Shown here piece by piece: positions 1 through 11,487 of a DNA stretch of 64,000 nucleotides. The DNA is from Stichopus chloronotus. Lineage: Eukaryota; Echinodermata; Holothuroidea; Aspidochirotida; Stichopodidae. Position 1 is the first letter of the stretch. Every line of letters begins with the position of its first letter. Location of the stretch: the NCBI GenBank assembly GCA_021234535.1, contig SFZH01000008.1, forward strand, positions 1 to 64,000, in the 5' to 3' direction. The translations under genes and the position numbers were made by a program. The notes under the pieces are model-generated. The model was not told the DNA's origin, searched no databases, and worked only from the letters and a program-made list of their open reading frames with translations.

Positions 1-833
1 CCCAACCTGTATGGAATATCAATTGTCTTTAGCAGCCAATAGGTTTGGCTGTGCACGTTGTTTCACGGGTTCAGGGATACGCTTTGGGAAAGGCTAAATA
101 AGCGATTTTTTTAAAGTTCATGGTGTTTAAGTTTGGTGTGTTTTCTTTTCAAATTAAAAAGAAGTGTTCAATGTTTCACCAGTTTATAGCAAAATTTCAA
201 GAAACTACAACTGTGAGTGAACTTTATGCTTAAAACCTAACTGTTTGATGCGACTTACAGACTTTGGGCAAGGCTATGGTACGTGCACTATTGTAACATA
301 CTAATTTTAGGCCCGTAACATGCTGTTCACGTTAGGCTAGGCTCTTAATGTCATTATCCATGAGTAGTAGGTCTAATGTTGTCCAAACAATGACAAGTTC
401 AGCTGGCACACTTTGTGACTGTACTTTGTACAATTACGAATGAATTATTTTGAGCTTTTTTCTAAAATTGTGGTGTGTTTTTCAGTCCGCAAATCTTGCA
501 TTTGTCCAACACTTAATTATAGGGTGTTGTGAGACTAATCTGACTAATGCTACTGTTAAAGCGCCCTTATATTGACTTGATATCGATAAATGTGAGACTA
601 TTTTGAAGGGAGCAGCGACATAAAAATGCTTATAATAAGCATAATTAGTCAAGTTTCACATTCAAGAGTTTATGAAATCTGTCACTTTTTAATTTTTTTC
701 CCTGACTTGTACTGGCTGCCATATGAAGTAGTTTTAATGTTTAAAAAGGTATCTGGTCACGAATTTCAAAAACTAAATTGAATCTTTCATGACTAACTTA
801 TTGATAATCATTTGTATCATTTTTATGGTGGAG

Positions 834-905
834 AGTTAGCTTGGTGGTTGCAGTGTCCGTCTTACAATCTTTGGGTTCCCGGATCAAATCTCGGCGGAAG
901 CACTT
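834..905 (+). repeat. tRNA-derived SINE-like segment
   Basis: The segment resembles a decayed tRNA. It has an A-box-like tagcttggtgg, an anticodon-arm-like stretch reading gtccgtcttacaatc, and a B-box-like ggatcaaatctc about 45 bases further on. Stem pairing is poor, so it is not a functional tRNA gene. It is more likely the head of a tRNA-derived SINE. A mirror copy lies at about 6537-6608 in the other palindrome arm. Confidence 0.4.
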
Positions 906-3304
906 AGGAAATTTCTGAGGATTCAAAATTGGCTTGTTTAGTTAAGCTGTTTACAGTAGTGCTAAGGGGGGGGGGGGGGTTATTTGGGTCCCATTCGCCC
1001 CTGCGAAGGGCTATTCTGCCATTTAAGCCCATCACATGCAGTTACCCCTTTACTTCACCAGCTCTTCTCTCCTTTACAATTTCCCCAATCGTCTATTTCT
1101 GAACTGACATACAGCTCCCCACATAAAGCTCCTCTTTGCGCTTTACCGGCTTCCTATTCTATCAGTCCCCGTGTCTGTACGAAACAGCTTGCGTGTATGG
1201 CATATAGTTGACCCGACCCAATAGGGTCTAGCTACCCTGTTGTCTGAGTTAGGTCTTGTCCGCTTCAGGTTGCTCGGTACAGCTGTTAAGCTGGGCAGGT
1301 CCACCACCTCTTCCAGTCATTGACAAAGTGGCTAAAGACTGTGGGATACAATCTCCTCAGTCGGATTTGAACATTCAGTGGCGGTCCAGGGAGGGAATGC
1401 AAGGACGGGGGGGGGGGGGGGTGCATTGGCTTACATTGTTGATTGGTTTACCCCTGCCTCGTTATTTTCTGGACACTTATCGAAACGACCAGGCGAATCT
1501 CTCCAGTGTTCACCCAGGGTCAACATGGTATAGTGCCCTTGATGACACCATGTGGGCTTCCTGATCCGCAAACTTTAAAATTCAAATTTTCTTCGTTTCC
1601 TTTTTTACATCCTAGCCAGAAAACCAGAACAGAGTCAGCTATGGTTCGGGAGAGAAGGGGGGGGGGAGGGGGTTGTTTAGGGACAGTAAATTAACTTGAA
1701 AAGCCCTGAATCATTATTAAAGACTAACCACGTGATGAACATCGGGCGTTTACTCACCCCGCGTAGCGGACGATTTCGTTTTTTTTTTTGTTCAACTACT
1801 CGCCACGAAAAATCTCCAGAGCGATACGTGGGCTAGTGTTTATTTTACGTCAACTACAAATATTTTGGAAATTGACTCTTGCAACTGAAGGAAGTAGGTC
1901 AGTCAATGGACATATTAGAACGTACTTTCAACTCATTGTTAGCCGATCAGTTTATCTTAAAGGAAATGTAATAAAGCAGGCCGTTATCTTTTATTGTGCA
2001 ATTAATCTGTGCAGAAACAGCTGGAACTGTTGCTACAGCACAACAGGAAGTTACTGGAATCTATTTTCTCCCTCGAATAATTCCTGTCATTTTTGTTTGT
2101 TGTGGTTTATTTGCCATGCTGTTATTTTTATCCATTACTGCCGTTTGTAAATTGTGTCCTCCTCACTAAGACTGTATCCTCCTCACTAAGAATTCATGTG
2201 TATAATCGTTCTGCATGCATCTTGAAACTGAATCATTGTAATCGCATTTTATATTTCAAGGATGTTTCTTTTTCGGCTAGTAATATGTTTCTCTTCTTGA
2301 CTTTTCGTCTTGTTTTCTATTTTCCCTTCTTGACTTTTCGTCTTGTTTTCTATTTTCTTTTTTCTTCCTTTTGTTTTACGTATTGTTTAGATATTACTGT
2401 TATTGCTGTTTCTTTTTGTTTTCTTTCCAAGATGGCCTGAACAGGAAAAGCTAAGCTTCTGTCAGGTCTCTCCATTCCGATATGATACTATTTAAAATAT
2501 TTGGTGACTTAATTGTGCTCCTTTTTGTTATGAATGTGTAAATAAAGCTGATCAAATCAATAATGATCTCGAAATGACGTCATAACAGCCTGCATTTAAG
2601 TAATGTTTTTATACTCTTCCATTATCAGTCAGCTGACATACTCACTTTAAATCAGGATGAATTAGTCGTGGAAAAGCATATTTTCTTGTGTATTTTGCTT
2701 AAAATGAATCATAACCTTGCACCATGCTGCAAGAATTATGGGTAGAAACTGCTTAAATTTGTGTTCAAGGTGTCATCTACATCTAATAAACAGAAAAGAC
2801 GATATTTCATCACGATATACTGATTGTCCCACGCACAATACACTGATTGTCACACTCTGAGGAAAAATACAAATCGAAATTATCTTTCCTCTCTGTATAT
2901 TAATTAAAGGATAACAAAAAATATGAGTTATGTTTGTTAACTCAGTTTTATTCCTAATCGTGAAATGATTCTTTATTGTTTACTCATTAAGAGTAAAATT
3001 TTCAAGGAAAGTATCAGATGAATGCCTCCCTGGCTATATCAGGTAAATGTCTTTTTAACATATATCACGTAACTTTCTTCTCATCGTAAAAGTTTCACTA
3101 AAAAAATGTGGTTACGTATATGTTAATGGAAGCGACGGACTGTTTAGATCGTTTTCCATATTTCTCTCGTTTCCATCTCGTTTCCATCATTCCTTGCTAT
3201 TAATTAACTAGTCCCAGAACAGGGCTGTGTCACTGCGTGCTCCGTTACAAAGCACTTTACCCTCCAAAGATAGGTTTATCTCTTAACGAAAGAGTTTGTG
3301 CGTC

Positions 3305-3518
3305 CAAGACCTTGCCAGAAACGGGAAGAGTGCAAAAAATGGAAAACAGTTTTTGTCGGGTCTACGTCACACATTTTCAGGCTCGTGCTGGAGCGCAACT
3401 TTCAAAGCGTTATTTCACATCTTAGGAAGCTTCCTCTGGTAAAATAGTTATGTTTAACTGATAGAACGGTAAAGAATCGCTTACATCATGTGAAGTTTTT
3501 TGTTGGTGGAGAATTCCT
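3305..3518 (+). repeat. Fragment of TTAA-type MITE family (copy in left arm)
   Basis: This stretch is about 75-80 percent similar by eye to 40480-40696, the right half of a TTAA-flanked element. It shares the string aactgatagaacggtaa and the end ggtggagaattcct followed by TTAA at 3519-3522. The mirror copy in the right arm lies at about 3925-4138. No left end of the element was recognised here. Confidence 0.55.
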
Positions 3519-6500
3519 TTAAGTGGAGTGTAATAGCGTATGGGCCATCTAACGGAACGCACAACAAATTCACCTTTCCCTTCGCTTCATGATTCCTCTA
3601 CTCAAAGCTAAAGTAGGCAGCCTAAAACTGGTACATTGCAGTGTACCAAATTTATTACCATTAAAGGAATTACAGTTAGTCTGCATAAGTTACTCCTAGC
3701 TATAACGTTACGTCTACAAGGTGAGAGTAACGTTACTAGCTAGGAGTTAACTTATATGCAGACTAACTGTAATTCCTTTAATGGTAATAAATTTGGTACA
3801 CTGCAATGTACCAGTTTTTAGGCTGCCTACTTTAGCTTTGAGTAGAGGAATCATGAAGCGAAGGGAAAGGTGAATTTGTTGTGCGTTCCGTTAGATGGCC
3901 CATACGCTATTACACTCCACTTAAAGGAATTCTCCACCAACAAAAAAACTTCACATGATGTAAGCGATTCTTTACCGTTCTATCAGTTAAACATAACTAT
4001 TTTACCAGAGGAAGCTTCCTAAGATGTGAAATAACGCTTTGAAAGTTGCGCTCCAGCACGAGCCTGAAAATGTGTGACGTAGACCCGACAAAAACTGTTT
4101 TCCATTTTTTGCACTCTTCCCGTTTCTGGCAAGATCTTGGACGCACAAACTCTTTCGTTAAGAGATAAACCTATCTTTGGAGGGTAAAGTGCTTTGTAAC
4201 GGAGCACGCAGTGACACAGCCCTGTTCTGGGACTAGTTAATTAATAGCAAGGAATGATGGAAACGAGATGGAAACGAGAGAAATATGGAAAACGATCTAA
4301 ACAGTCCGTCGCTTCCATTAACATATACGTAACCACATTTTTTTAGTGAAACTTTTACGATGAGAAGAAAGTTACGTGATATATGTTAAAAAGACATTTA
4401 CCTGATATAGCCAGGGAGGCATTCATCTGATACTTTCCTTGAAAATTTTACTCTTAATGAGTAAACAATAAAGAATCATTTCACGATTAGGAATAAAACT
4501 GAGTTAACAAACATAACTCATATTTTTTGTTATCCTTTAATTAATATACAGAGAGGAAAGATAATTTCGATTTGTATTTTTCCTCAGAGTGTGACAATCA
4601 GTGTATTGTGCGTGGGACAATCAGTATATCGTGATGAAATATCGTCTTTTCTGTTTATTAGATGTAGATGACACCTTGAACACAAATTTAAGCAGTTTCT
4701 ACCCATAATTCTTGCAGCATGGTGCAAGGTTTGATTCATTTTAAGCAAAATACACAAGAAAATATGCTTTTCCACGACTAATTCATCCTGATTTAAAGTG
4801 AGTATGTCAGCTGACTGAATATAATGGAAGAGTATATAAAACATTAATTAAATGCAGGCTGTTATGACGTCATTTCGAGATCATTATTGATTTGATCAGC
4901 TTTATTTACACATTCATAACAAAAAGGAGCACAATTAAGTCACCAAATATTTTAAATAGTATCATATCGGAATGGAGAGACCTGACAGAAGCTTAGCTTT
5001 TCCTGTTCAGGCCATCTTGGAAAGAAAACAAAAAGAAACAGCAATAACAGTAATATCTAAACAATACGTAAAACAAAAGGAAGAAAAAGAAAATAGAAAA
5101 CAAGACGAAAAGTCAAGAAGGGAAATAGAAAACAAGACGAAAAGTCAAGAAGAGAAACATATTACTAGCCGAAAAAGAAACATCCTTGAAATATAAAATG
5201 CGATTACAATGATTCAGTTTCAAGATGCATGCAGAACGATTATACACATGAATTCTTAGTGAGGAGGATACAGTCTTAGTGAGGAGGACACAATTTACAA
5301 ACGGCAGTAATGGATAAAAATAACAGCATGGCAAATAAACCACAACAAACAAAAATGACAGGAATTATTCGAGGGAGAAAATAGATCCCAGTAACTTCCT
5401 GTTGTGCTGTAGCAACAGTTCCAGCTGTTTCTGCACAGATTAATTGCACAATAAAAGATAACGGCCTGCTTTATTACATTTCCTTTAAGATAAACTGATC
5501 GGCTAACAATGAGTTGAAAGTACGTTCTAATATGTCCATTGACTGACCTACTTCCTTCAGTTGCAAGAGTCAATTTCCAAAATATTTGTAGTTGACGTAA
5601 AAAACACTAGCCCACGTATCGCTCTGGAGATTTTTCGTGGCGAGTAGTTGAACAAAAAAAAAAACGAAATCGTCCGCTACGCGGGGTGAGTAAACGCCCG
5701 ATGTTCATCACGTGGTTAGTCTTTAATAATGATTCAGGGCTTTTCAAGTTAATTTACTGTCCCTAAACAACCCCCTCCCCCCCCCCTTCTCTCCCGAACC
5801 ATAGCTGACTCTGTTCTGGTTTTCTGGCTAGGATATAAAAAAGGAAACGAAGAAAATTTGAATTTTAAAGTTTGCGGATCAGGAAGCCCACATGGTGTCA
5901 TCAAGGGCACTATACCATGTTGACCCTGGGTGAACACTGGAGAGATTCGCCTGTCGTTTCGATAAGTGTCCAGAAAATAACGAGGCAGGGGTAAACCAAT
6001 CAACAATGTAAGCCAATGCACCCCCCCCCCCCCCCGTCCTTGCATTCCCTCCCTGGACCGCCACTGAATGTTCAAATCCGACTGAGGAGATTGTATCCCA
6101 CAGTCTTTAGTCACTTTGTCAATGACTGGAAGAGGTGGTGGACCTGCCCAGCTTAACAGCTGTACCGAGCAACCTGAAGCGGACAAGACCTAACTCAGAC
6201 AACAGGGTAGCTAGACCCTGTTGGGTCGGGTCAACTATATGCCATACACGCAAGCTGTTTCGTACAGACACGGGGACTGATAGAATAGGAAACCGGTAAA
6301 GCGCAAAGAGGAGCTTTATGTGGGGAGCTGTATGTCAGTTCAGAAATAGACGATTGGGGAAATTGTAAAGGAGAGAAGAGCTGGTGAAGTAAAGGGGTAA
6401 CTGCATGTGATGGGCTTAAATGGCAGAATAGCCCTTCGCAGGGGCGAATGGGACCCAAATAACCCCCCCCCCCCCCTTAGCACTACTGTAAACAGCTTAA

Positions 6501-6536
6501 CTAAACAAGCCAATTTTGAATCCTCAGAAATTTCCT

Positions 6537-6608
6537 AAGTGCTTCCGCCGAGATTTGATCCGGGAACCCAAAGATTGTAAGACGGACACTGCAACCACCA
6601 AGCTAACT
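6537..6608 (-). repeat. tRNA-derived SINE-like segment, mirror copy
   Basis: This is the reverse-complement counterpart of 834-905 within the right arm of the palindrome, with the same A-box-like and B-box-like blocks. It is not an independent insertion. Confidence 0.4.
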
Positions 6609-7440
6609 CTCCACCATAAAAATGATACAAATGATTATCAATAAGTTAGTCATGAAAGATTCAATTTAGTTTTTGAAATTCGTGACCAGATACCTTTTTA
6701 AACATTAAAACTACTTCATATGGCAGCCAGTACAAGCCAGGGAAAAAAATTAAAAAGTGACAGATTTCATAAACTCTTGAATGTGAAACTTGACTAATTA
6801 TGCTTATTATAAGCATTTTTATGTCGCTGCTCCCTTCAAAATAGTCTCACATTTATCGATATCAAGTCAATATAAGGGCGCTTTAACAGTAGCATTAGTC
6901 AGATTAGTCTCACAACACCCTATAATTAAGTGTTGGACAAATGCAAGATTTGCGGACTGAAAAACACACCACAATTTTAGAAAAAAGCTCAAAATAATTC
7001 ATTCGTAATTGTACAAAGTACAGTCACAAAGTGTGCCAGCTGAACTTGTCATTGTTTGGACAACACTAGACCTACTACTCATGGATAATGACATTAAGAG
7101 CCTAGCCTAACGTGAACAGCATGTTACGGGCCTAAAATTAGTATGTTACAATAGTGCACGTACCATAGCCTTGCCCAAAGTCTGTAAGTCGCATCAAACA
7201 GTTAGGTTTTAAGCATAAAGTTCACTCACAGTTGTAGTTTCTTGAAATTTTGCTATAAACTGGTGAAACATTGAACACTTCTTTTTAATTTGAAAAGAAA
7301 ACACACCAAACTTAAACACCATGAACTTTAAAAAAATCGCTTATTTAGCCTTTCCCAAAGCGTATCCCTGAACCCGTGAAACAACGTGCACAGCCAAACC
7401 TATTGGCTGCTAAAGACAATTGATATTCCATACAGGTTGG

Positions 7441-9135
7441 GAATATCCTGTCTCTTTACTAATAAGAACCATGCCTGTCTCAACAGTATGTTCCGTTTGA
7501 AAGTTGTGGATTTTTATAGAAATATCAATTTTAAAATGGTTCATTGCACTTTTGGAAACTGTGATATCACCCAGGCACAACTTCTTGAAGAATATCCCTC
7601 ATATTTTTTTTTACACTTCCGACTGTCCTAAAAGAAGCATTACAAACGTTTTAGAGTTGTGACCTTAATTTCTCTAATATTGTAAGGTAAATTTACAATA
7701 TGCCTAATCTACCTTTTCACTAGTTTCAAATTTCAAAATTAATTGAGAGCTTCAATTTGAAACAAAAGCAAAGACTTGCAATAATTTGCCACTGTACCAG
7801 ATATGTTTTGGTACCATTAATTAATGCAACTGGAAATCTTTCTTGATCAGAGAAATCTTTCTTGAAATAGCAATATCTTGAGTTAGGAACAAGATATTGA
7901 CATAGGGTTCGAAATTTCTATAGTGGAAAATTATTCTCTGTACGCCCCCCCCCCCCTCCTCCTCTTCAATTGTCAGTAAAAAATGACTTTAATCAGAAAA
8001 TGGGTGTTTGTATATTCAGTTTAGTCTCACAACAGACACGTTACCTGTAAGAAGCACATCAGATGAACAATCACATTTACAACATTGTTCTACAGTATAT
8101 CCCTACCACCACCTAAATCCTAACTCCCCTATAGCAATTTCACTTTTGTACATTTAAAGGCAATCTACAAAAGTGACCGTGGTTGCTATCGATCTGACGA
8201 GCGGCCGTTAGATTTTGGAGCTGGATATTCTTACACGTGATAAGGAATTCCCATCTTTAATATACAGTAATTGCAGCGTGATTTGGAAACCAGCTACCCT
8301 TGGCATGGAGCTCACTGTAAAACCCTGAACTCTGTCTGACCTAGACAGTTCAGGTCACCTCACAGGGTTGTGTTTCTCGTAAAAACGTCTGTTATGGTTG
8401 TATAAAGTTATCAAGACAAGATGCATATTGTCTGTTGTATGGGTTCGTATTGTACACGTTTTCTATGATCGTTTTGTCGAGTTCGGGGTTTTGTTTTAGA
8501 AATTCAGGTTGTATGCACGTGTTGGAGGCATCTGAGTTTTATTTGTTGTCTTATGTTGGATTTGCTCAGCAAGTCTTTCTCACCATAGATCGTCCTAGTT
8601 AAGACTATAATTGCCGAATGTATAGTAGAACCATTTCGCAAAACTGGTACGTATAACCAATCTGACGTGACACAGTATGAAGTTTGTTGATTGCGTCTGT
8701 TAGAAGATTATCAAAAACTTTTGCTGCTAATGATGAATCTGTATACATTCTATATATTGTGTTGTGATGACGTATTATTCTGACGTAAAACAGAGGATAT
8801 CTACATTTACGGGCACCTCATTCACAAGATTCAATTGGCCACAGGTAACTGAAGGTAATATGTTGCCGACCTACACTGTACAAAATAAACTCAGTCCAAA
8901 CAAACTGTTCACACCGACGGTGAGACTAAACCACACACATACGGCCTATGTTGTGCTGTATAGTGTGTAATCGCGTTCACATTAAGACGATAATACGTAA
9001 AGATGGACACCAAACGAATAAAATGAACACATTATGCACCAGAAATGTCCCTGCAATCATAAGTCATTCACTAGGTAAATGGAACAGCAACATGGAAAAT
9101 TTCACATTGTCAGTAACCATGGGACTATAAAGTCT
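7441..9135. other. No gene recognised
   Basis: The stretch is AT-rich single-copy-looking DNA with a C run near 7945. No coding exon, RNA gene or bounded repeat could be recognised on either strand. Confidence 0.5.
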
Positions 9136-9141
9136 ATGGAC

Positions 9142-9869
9142 TATCGTGGCCCTGAAGGGACATTCCGAGATTTCGATATTTCGACTTTTTCGTTTCGATA
9201 TTTCCATATTTCGACTTTTTTCGTTTCGATATTTCCATATTTCGATATTTCCATATTTCGACTTTTTCGTTTCAAGGAGTTGAAAGACCCGTGCTATAGG
9301 CCTGCGCAGCTTAGTTAACTGCATATCATATTGCGGTCTTTGCCCATGCCTACTGTATTACTGTGTTCTGTGTACATTGGGTCAAACCAAAGAATTCGAT
9401 CTAGTTCTTTTGGTCAAACCAACTCATGCAGTACATTAGGCCAACTGCTTCTCACTTGGCAACATGGCAGAGGATAACGCCACAGAAGACCAAACAGAAA
9501 ACCACCATCGTACAGTAAGAATGAATGATGATGCGCATTAAACGCCAATTAAATGTCGGGCAAACCCAGGCCAGGGGCCCCATACTCCCCATAGCCTAGC
9601 TTTGGCCTAGCCTAGCCTATAGGCCCTAGCCTATAGGCCTAGCCTAGGTCTATGTCAAACGAAAAAGTCGAAATATGGAAATATCGAAATGTCGAAACAT
9701 CGAAATATCGAAACGAAAAAAGTCGAAATATGGAAATATCGAAACGAAAAAGTCGAAATATCGAACGAAAAAGTCGAAATATCGAAACGAAAAAGTCGAA
9801 ATATGGAAATATCGAAACGAAAAAAGTCGAAATATGGAAATCTCGAAATGTCCCTTCAGGGCCACGATA
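9142..9869. mobile_element. MITE with 23-bp TIR, 6-bp TSD and satellite-like arms
   Basis: The ends are perfect inverted repeats of 23 bp: TATCGTGGCCCTGAAGGGAC begins the left end and its complement closes the right. The element is flanked by an exact 6-bp direct repeat, ATGGAC, at 9136-9141 and 9870-9875. Inside each end lies an array of short variants of cgaaatatggaaatatcg and aaacgaaaaagtcg, in opposite orientations (about 9170-9275 and 9655-9845), so the arms would fold into a long hairpin. The roughly 380-bp loop holds repeated cctagcctatagg motifs (9596-9650) and a short ATG-led frame at 9463 that runs into a gtaaga donor-like site. No transposase is encoded. A 6-bp TSD argues against Tc1/mariner (TA) and piggyBac (TTAA). 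Confidence 0.85.
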
Positions 9870-9875
9870 ATGGAC

Positions 9876-10553
9876 AGCAAAATTAGAATACTGTAAATGT
9901 TAGCATCAATACCAATTAAATTACACAAGACAGGACTCTTTATTACCTGGTATTTACTAAGTGGCCTAAACTTTGTGAAGATCCAAAATTTAATCAAACC
10001 AACATTCCTACAACTGATAAAACTCATCATAATCAAGATTTCAACAAAGAATTTGAGGAATTCAAAATAAAACAAACTCATTTTTTAATAAATACACACC
10101 TGAAAATTTTGAGGCAAACGATAAATTTGATGATTGACAGAAGAAGGCCGCCAGGGTCTAGTGATTGAAGGCAAATATTGTCAAATTGTTGAAAGGACAA
10201 TTGGGGGCGTGGGTTCAGGGTCAGAGGCTGACCTGAGGGTATGTGTGGCAGGACTATCTAAGACTAGCGCCACCATAAGTTGGTGTGACGCATGCAAGAA
10301 ATTTGGGCTTTTCAAACCTCCCGATGGCCGGAAATGGCATTTCCCGGCATCCCGGCTAAGCTGTATATACGCAGCCTTGAAATAAGAATGTCATGTCTGC
10401 AACTCCTCAATTCATGTAAAAATTCATTCTATGCAAAAGGTACGGGAATACATTCAGATGGGGTTAAGGTAATACAAGAATCATCATAAATGACACATAC
10501 ATGGGAATTTCCAGCGAAACGTCTCACGGAGGGGTGGTCCAAACCCACAGCGA
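9876..10553. other. No gene recognised
   Basis: Anonymous sequence leading up to the assembly gap. Nothing recognisable was seen on either strand. Confidence 0.5.
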
Positions 10554-10653
10554 NNNNNNNNNNNNNNNNNNNNNNNNNNNNNNNNNNNNNNNNNNNNNNN
10601 NNNNNNNNNNNNNNNNNNNNNNNNNNNNNNNNNNNNNNNNNNNNNNNNNNNNN
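10554..10653. other. Assembly gap (100 N)
   Basis: Exactly 100 unresolved bases, a conventional placeholder length for a scaffold join of unknown size. Order and orientation across this point depend on the scaffolding, so the palindrome and MITE to the left may not truly neighbour the RING gene copy to the right. Confidence 0.99.
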
Positions 10654-10750
10654 AGGGATGACCTCTAGCGACCTATGACAAAGTTTCTATTTTTAGAGAA
10701 ATGACTGGGACCGGCAACCGAGAGAGCGATGACGACATAGGCCGGTATTT

Positions 10751-11487
10751 TTACTGCTTAACTTTCAGTTAAATTAAAAGAAAAAAACTATTGTTTACAA
10801 GCTTACGAAAGTAATACATTAAACAAACTTTAAAAAAATGAACGGTTAGATCAACTAATTATTTACAATACAATCTAAAATCTAAAGAAGCGCAATTTGA
10901 CTTACTAAAGAAGGATTTTTTACAATACGATCGAAATATTCTTTAACTTTTACGTTACATTTACAGCTTAACTTTCAGTTAAATTAAAAGAAAAAAAACT
11001 ATTTTTTTACAAGTTTACGAAAGTAATACATTAAACAAACTTAAAATATGAATGGTTGGATATACGAATTTTTTTACAATACAATCTAAAATGTTTCTTA
11101 ATATCTCTTACGTCATATTTACATATTATCGTTACAACGGTGAATATACAGGTTTGTGAAAGGAAAAAACTACTAGACCGCCCCTATGGCTCCATTTTTA
11201 AACTGCACTTTTACTTTTAATTTTAACTTTTACGTTATATTTACTGCTTAACTTTCAGTTAAATTAAAAGAAAAAAACTATTTTTTAACAAGCTTACGAA
11301 AGTAATACATTAAACAAACATTAAAAATAAATGGTTAGATCTACTAATTTTTTACAATACAATCTAAAATGTTTCTTAATATCTGTTACGTCATATTTAC
11401 ACATTATCGTTACAACGGTGAATGTAGAAGCTTGTGAAAGGAAAAAAATTACTAGACGGCCTCTATGGCTCCATTTTTTAACTGCAC
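10751..11487. repeat. Three-copy tandem repeat that includes the 3' end of the RING gene copy
   Basis: Three copies start at about 10751, 10961 and 11241 with the block gcttaactttcagttaaat, followed by an A-rich stretch and the string ttacgaaagtaatacatt. Offsets are 210 and 280 bp. The second and third copies continue into ggctccatttttaactgcac-like sequence, which is the complement of the last codons of the RING gene copy at 11452. The array therefore arose by repeated duplication of the gene's 3' end plus downstream DNA. Confidence 0.8.

Larger units (their letters stand above)
1..7440. repeat. Giant inverted repeat (palindrome), arms about 3.7 kb
   Basis: Bases 1-3711 and 3727-7440 are reverse complements of each other, with a 15-bp spacer at 3712-3726. 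The first ten bases (cccaacctgt) pair exactly with 7431-7440 (acaggttggg), so the arm reaches the window edge and may continue outside. The arms are not identical. There are scattered substitutions (for example aagacct against aagatct near 3305 and 4135), short indels (near 2632 and 4818) and homopolymer length changes, by eye about 1-2 percent. No gene is recognisable in either arm; open frames in one arm are mirrored in the other. Possible causes are a genuine inverted duplication, a join of two haplotypes, or a fold-back read artefact. Confidence 0.97.

Noticed and set aside
834..905. Functional tRNA gene
   Set aside because: The anticodon and acceptor stems do not pair; only box-like motifs remain.
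984..6458. Open frames of 75-145 codons in both palindrome arms
   Set aside because: They are mirror images of each other, overlap in several frames, contain homopolymer runs and match no family; the arms also differ by frameshifts in them.
9064..10081. Long repetitive frames (Lys/Tyr/Asn-rich or Phe/Ser-rich) around 9.1-10.1 kb
   Set aside because: They are translations of the short satellite units of the MITE in several frames at once and not genes.
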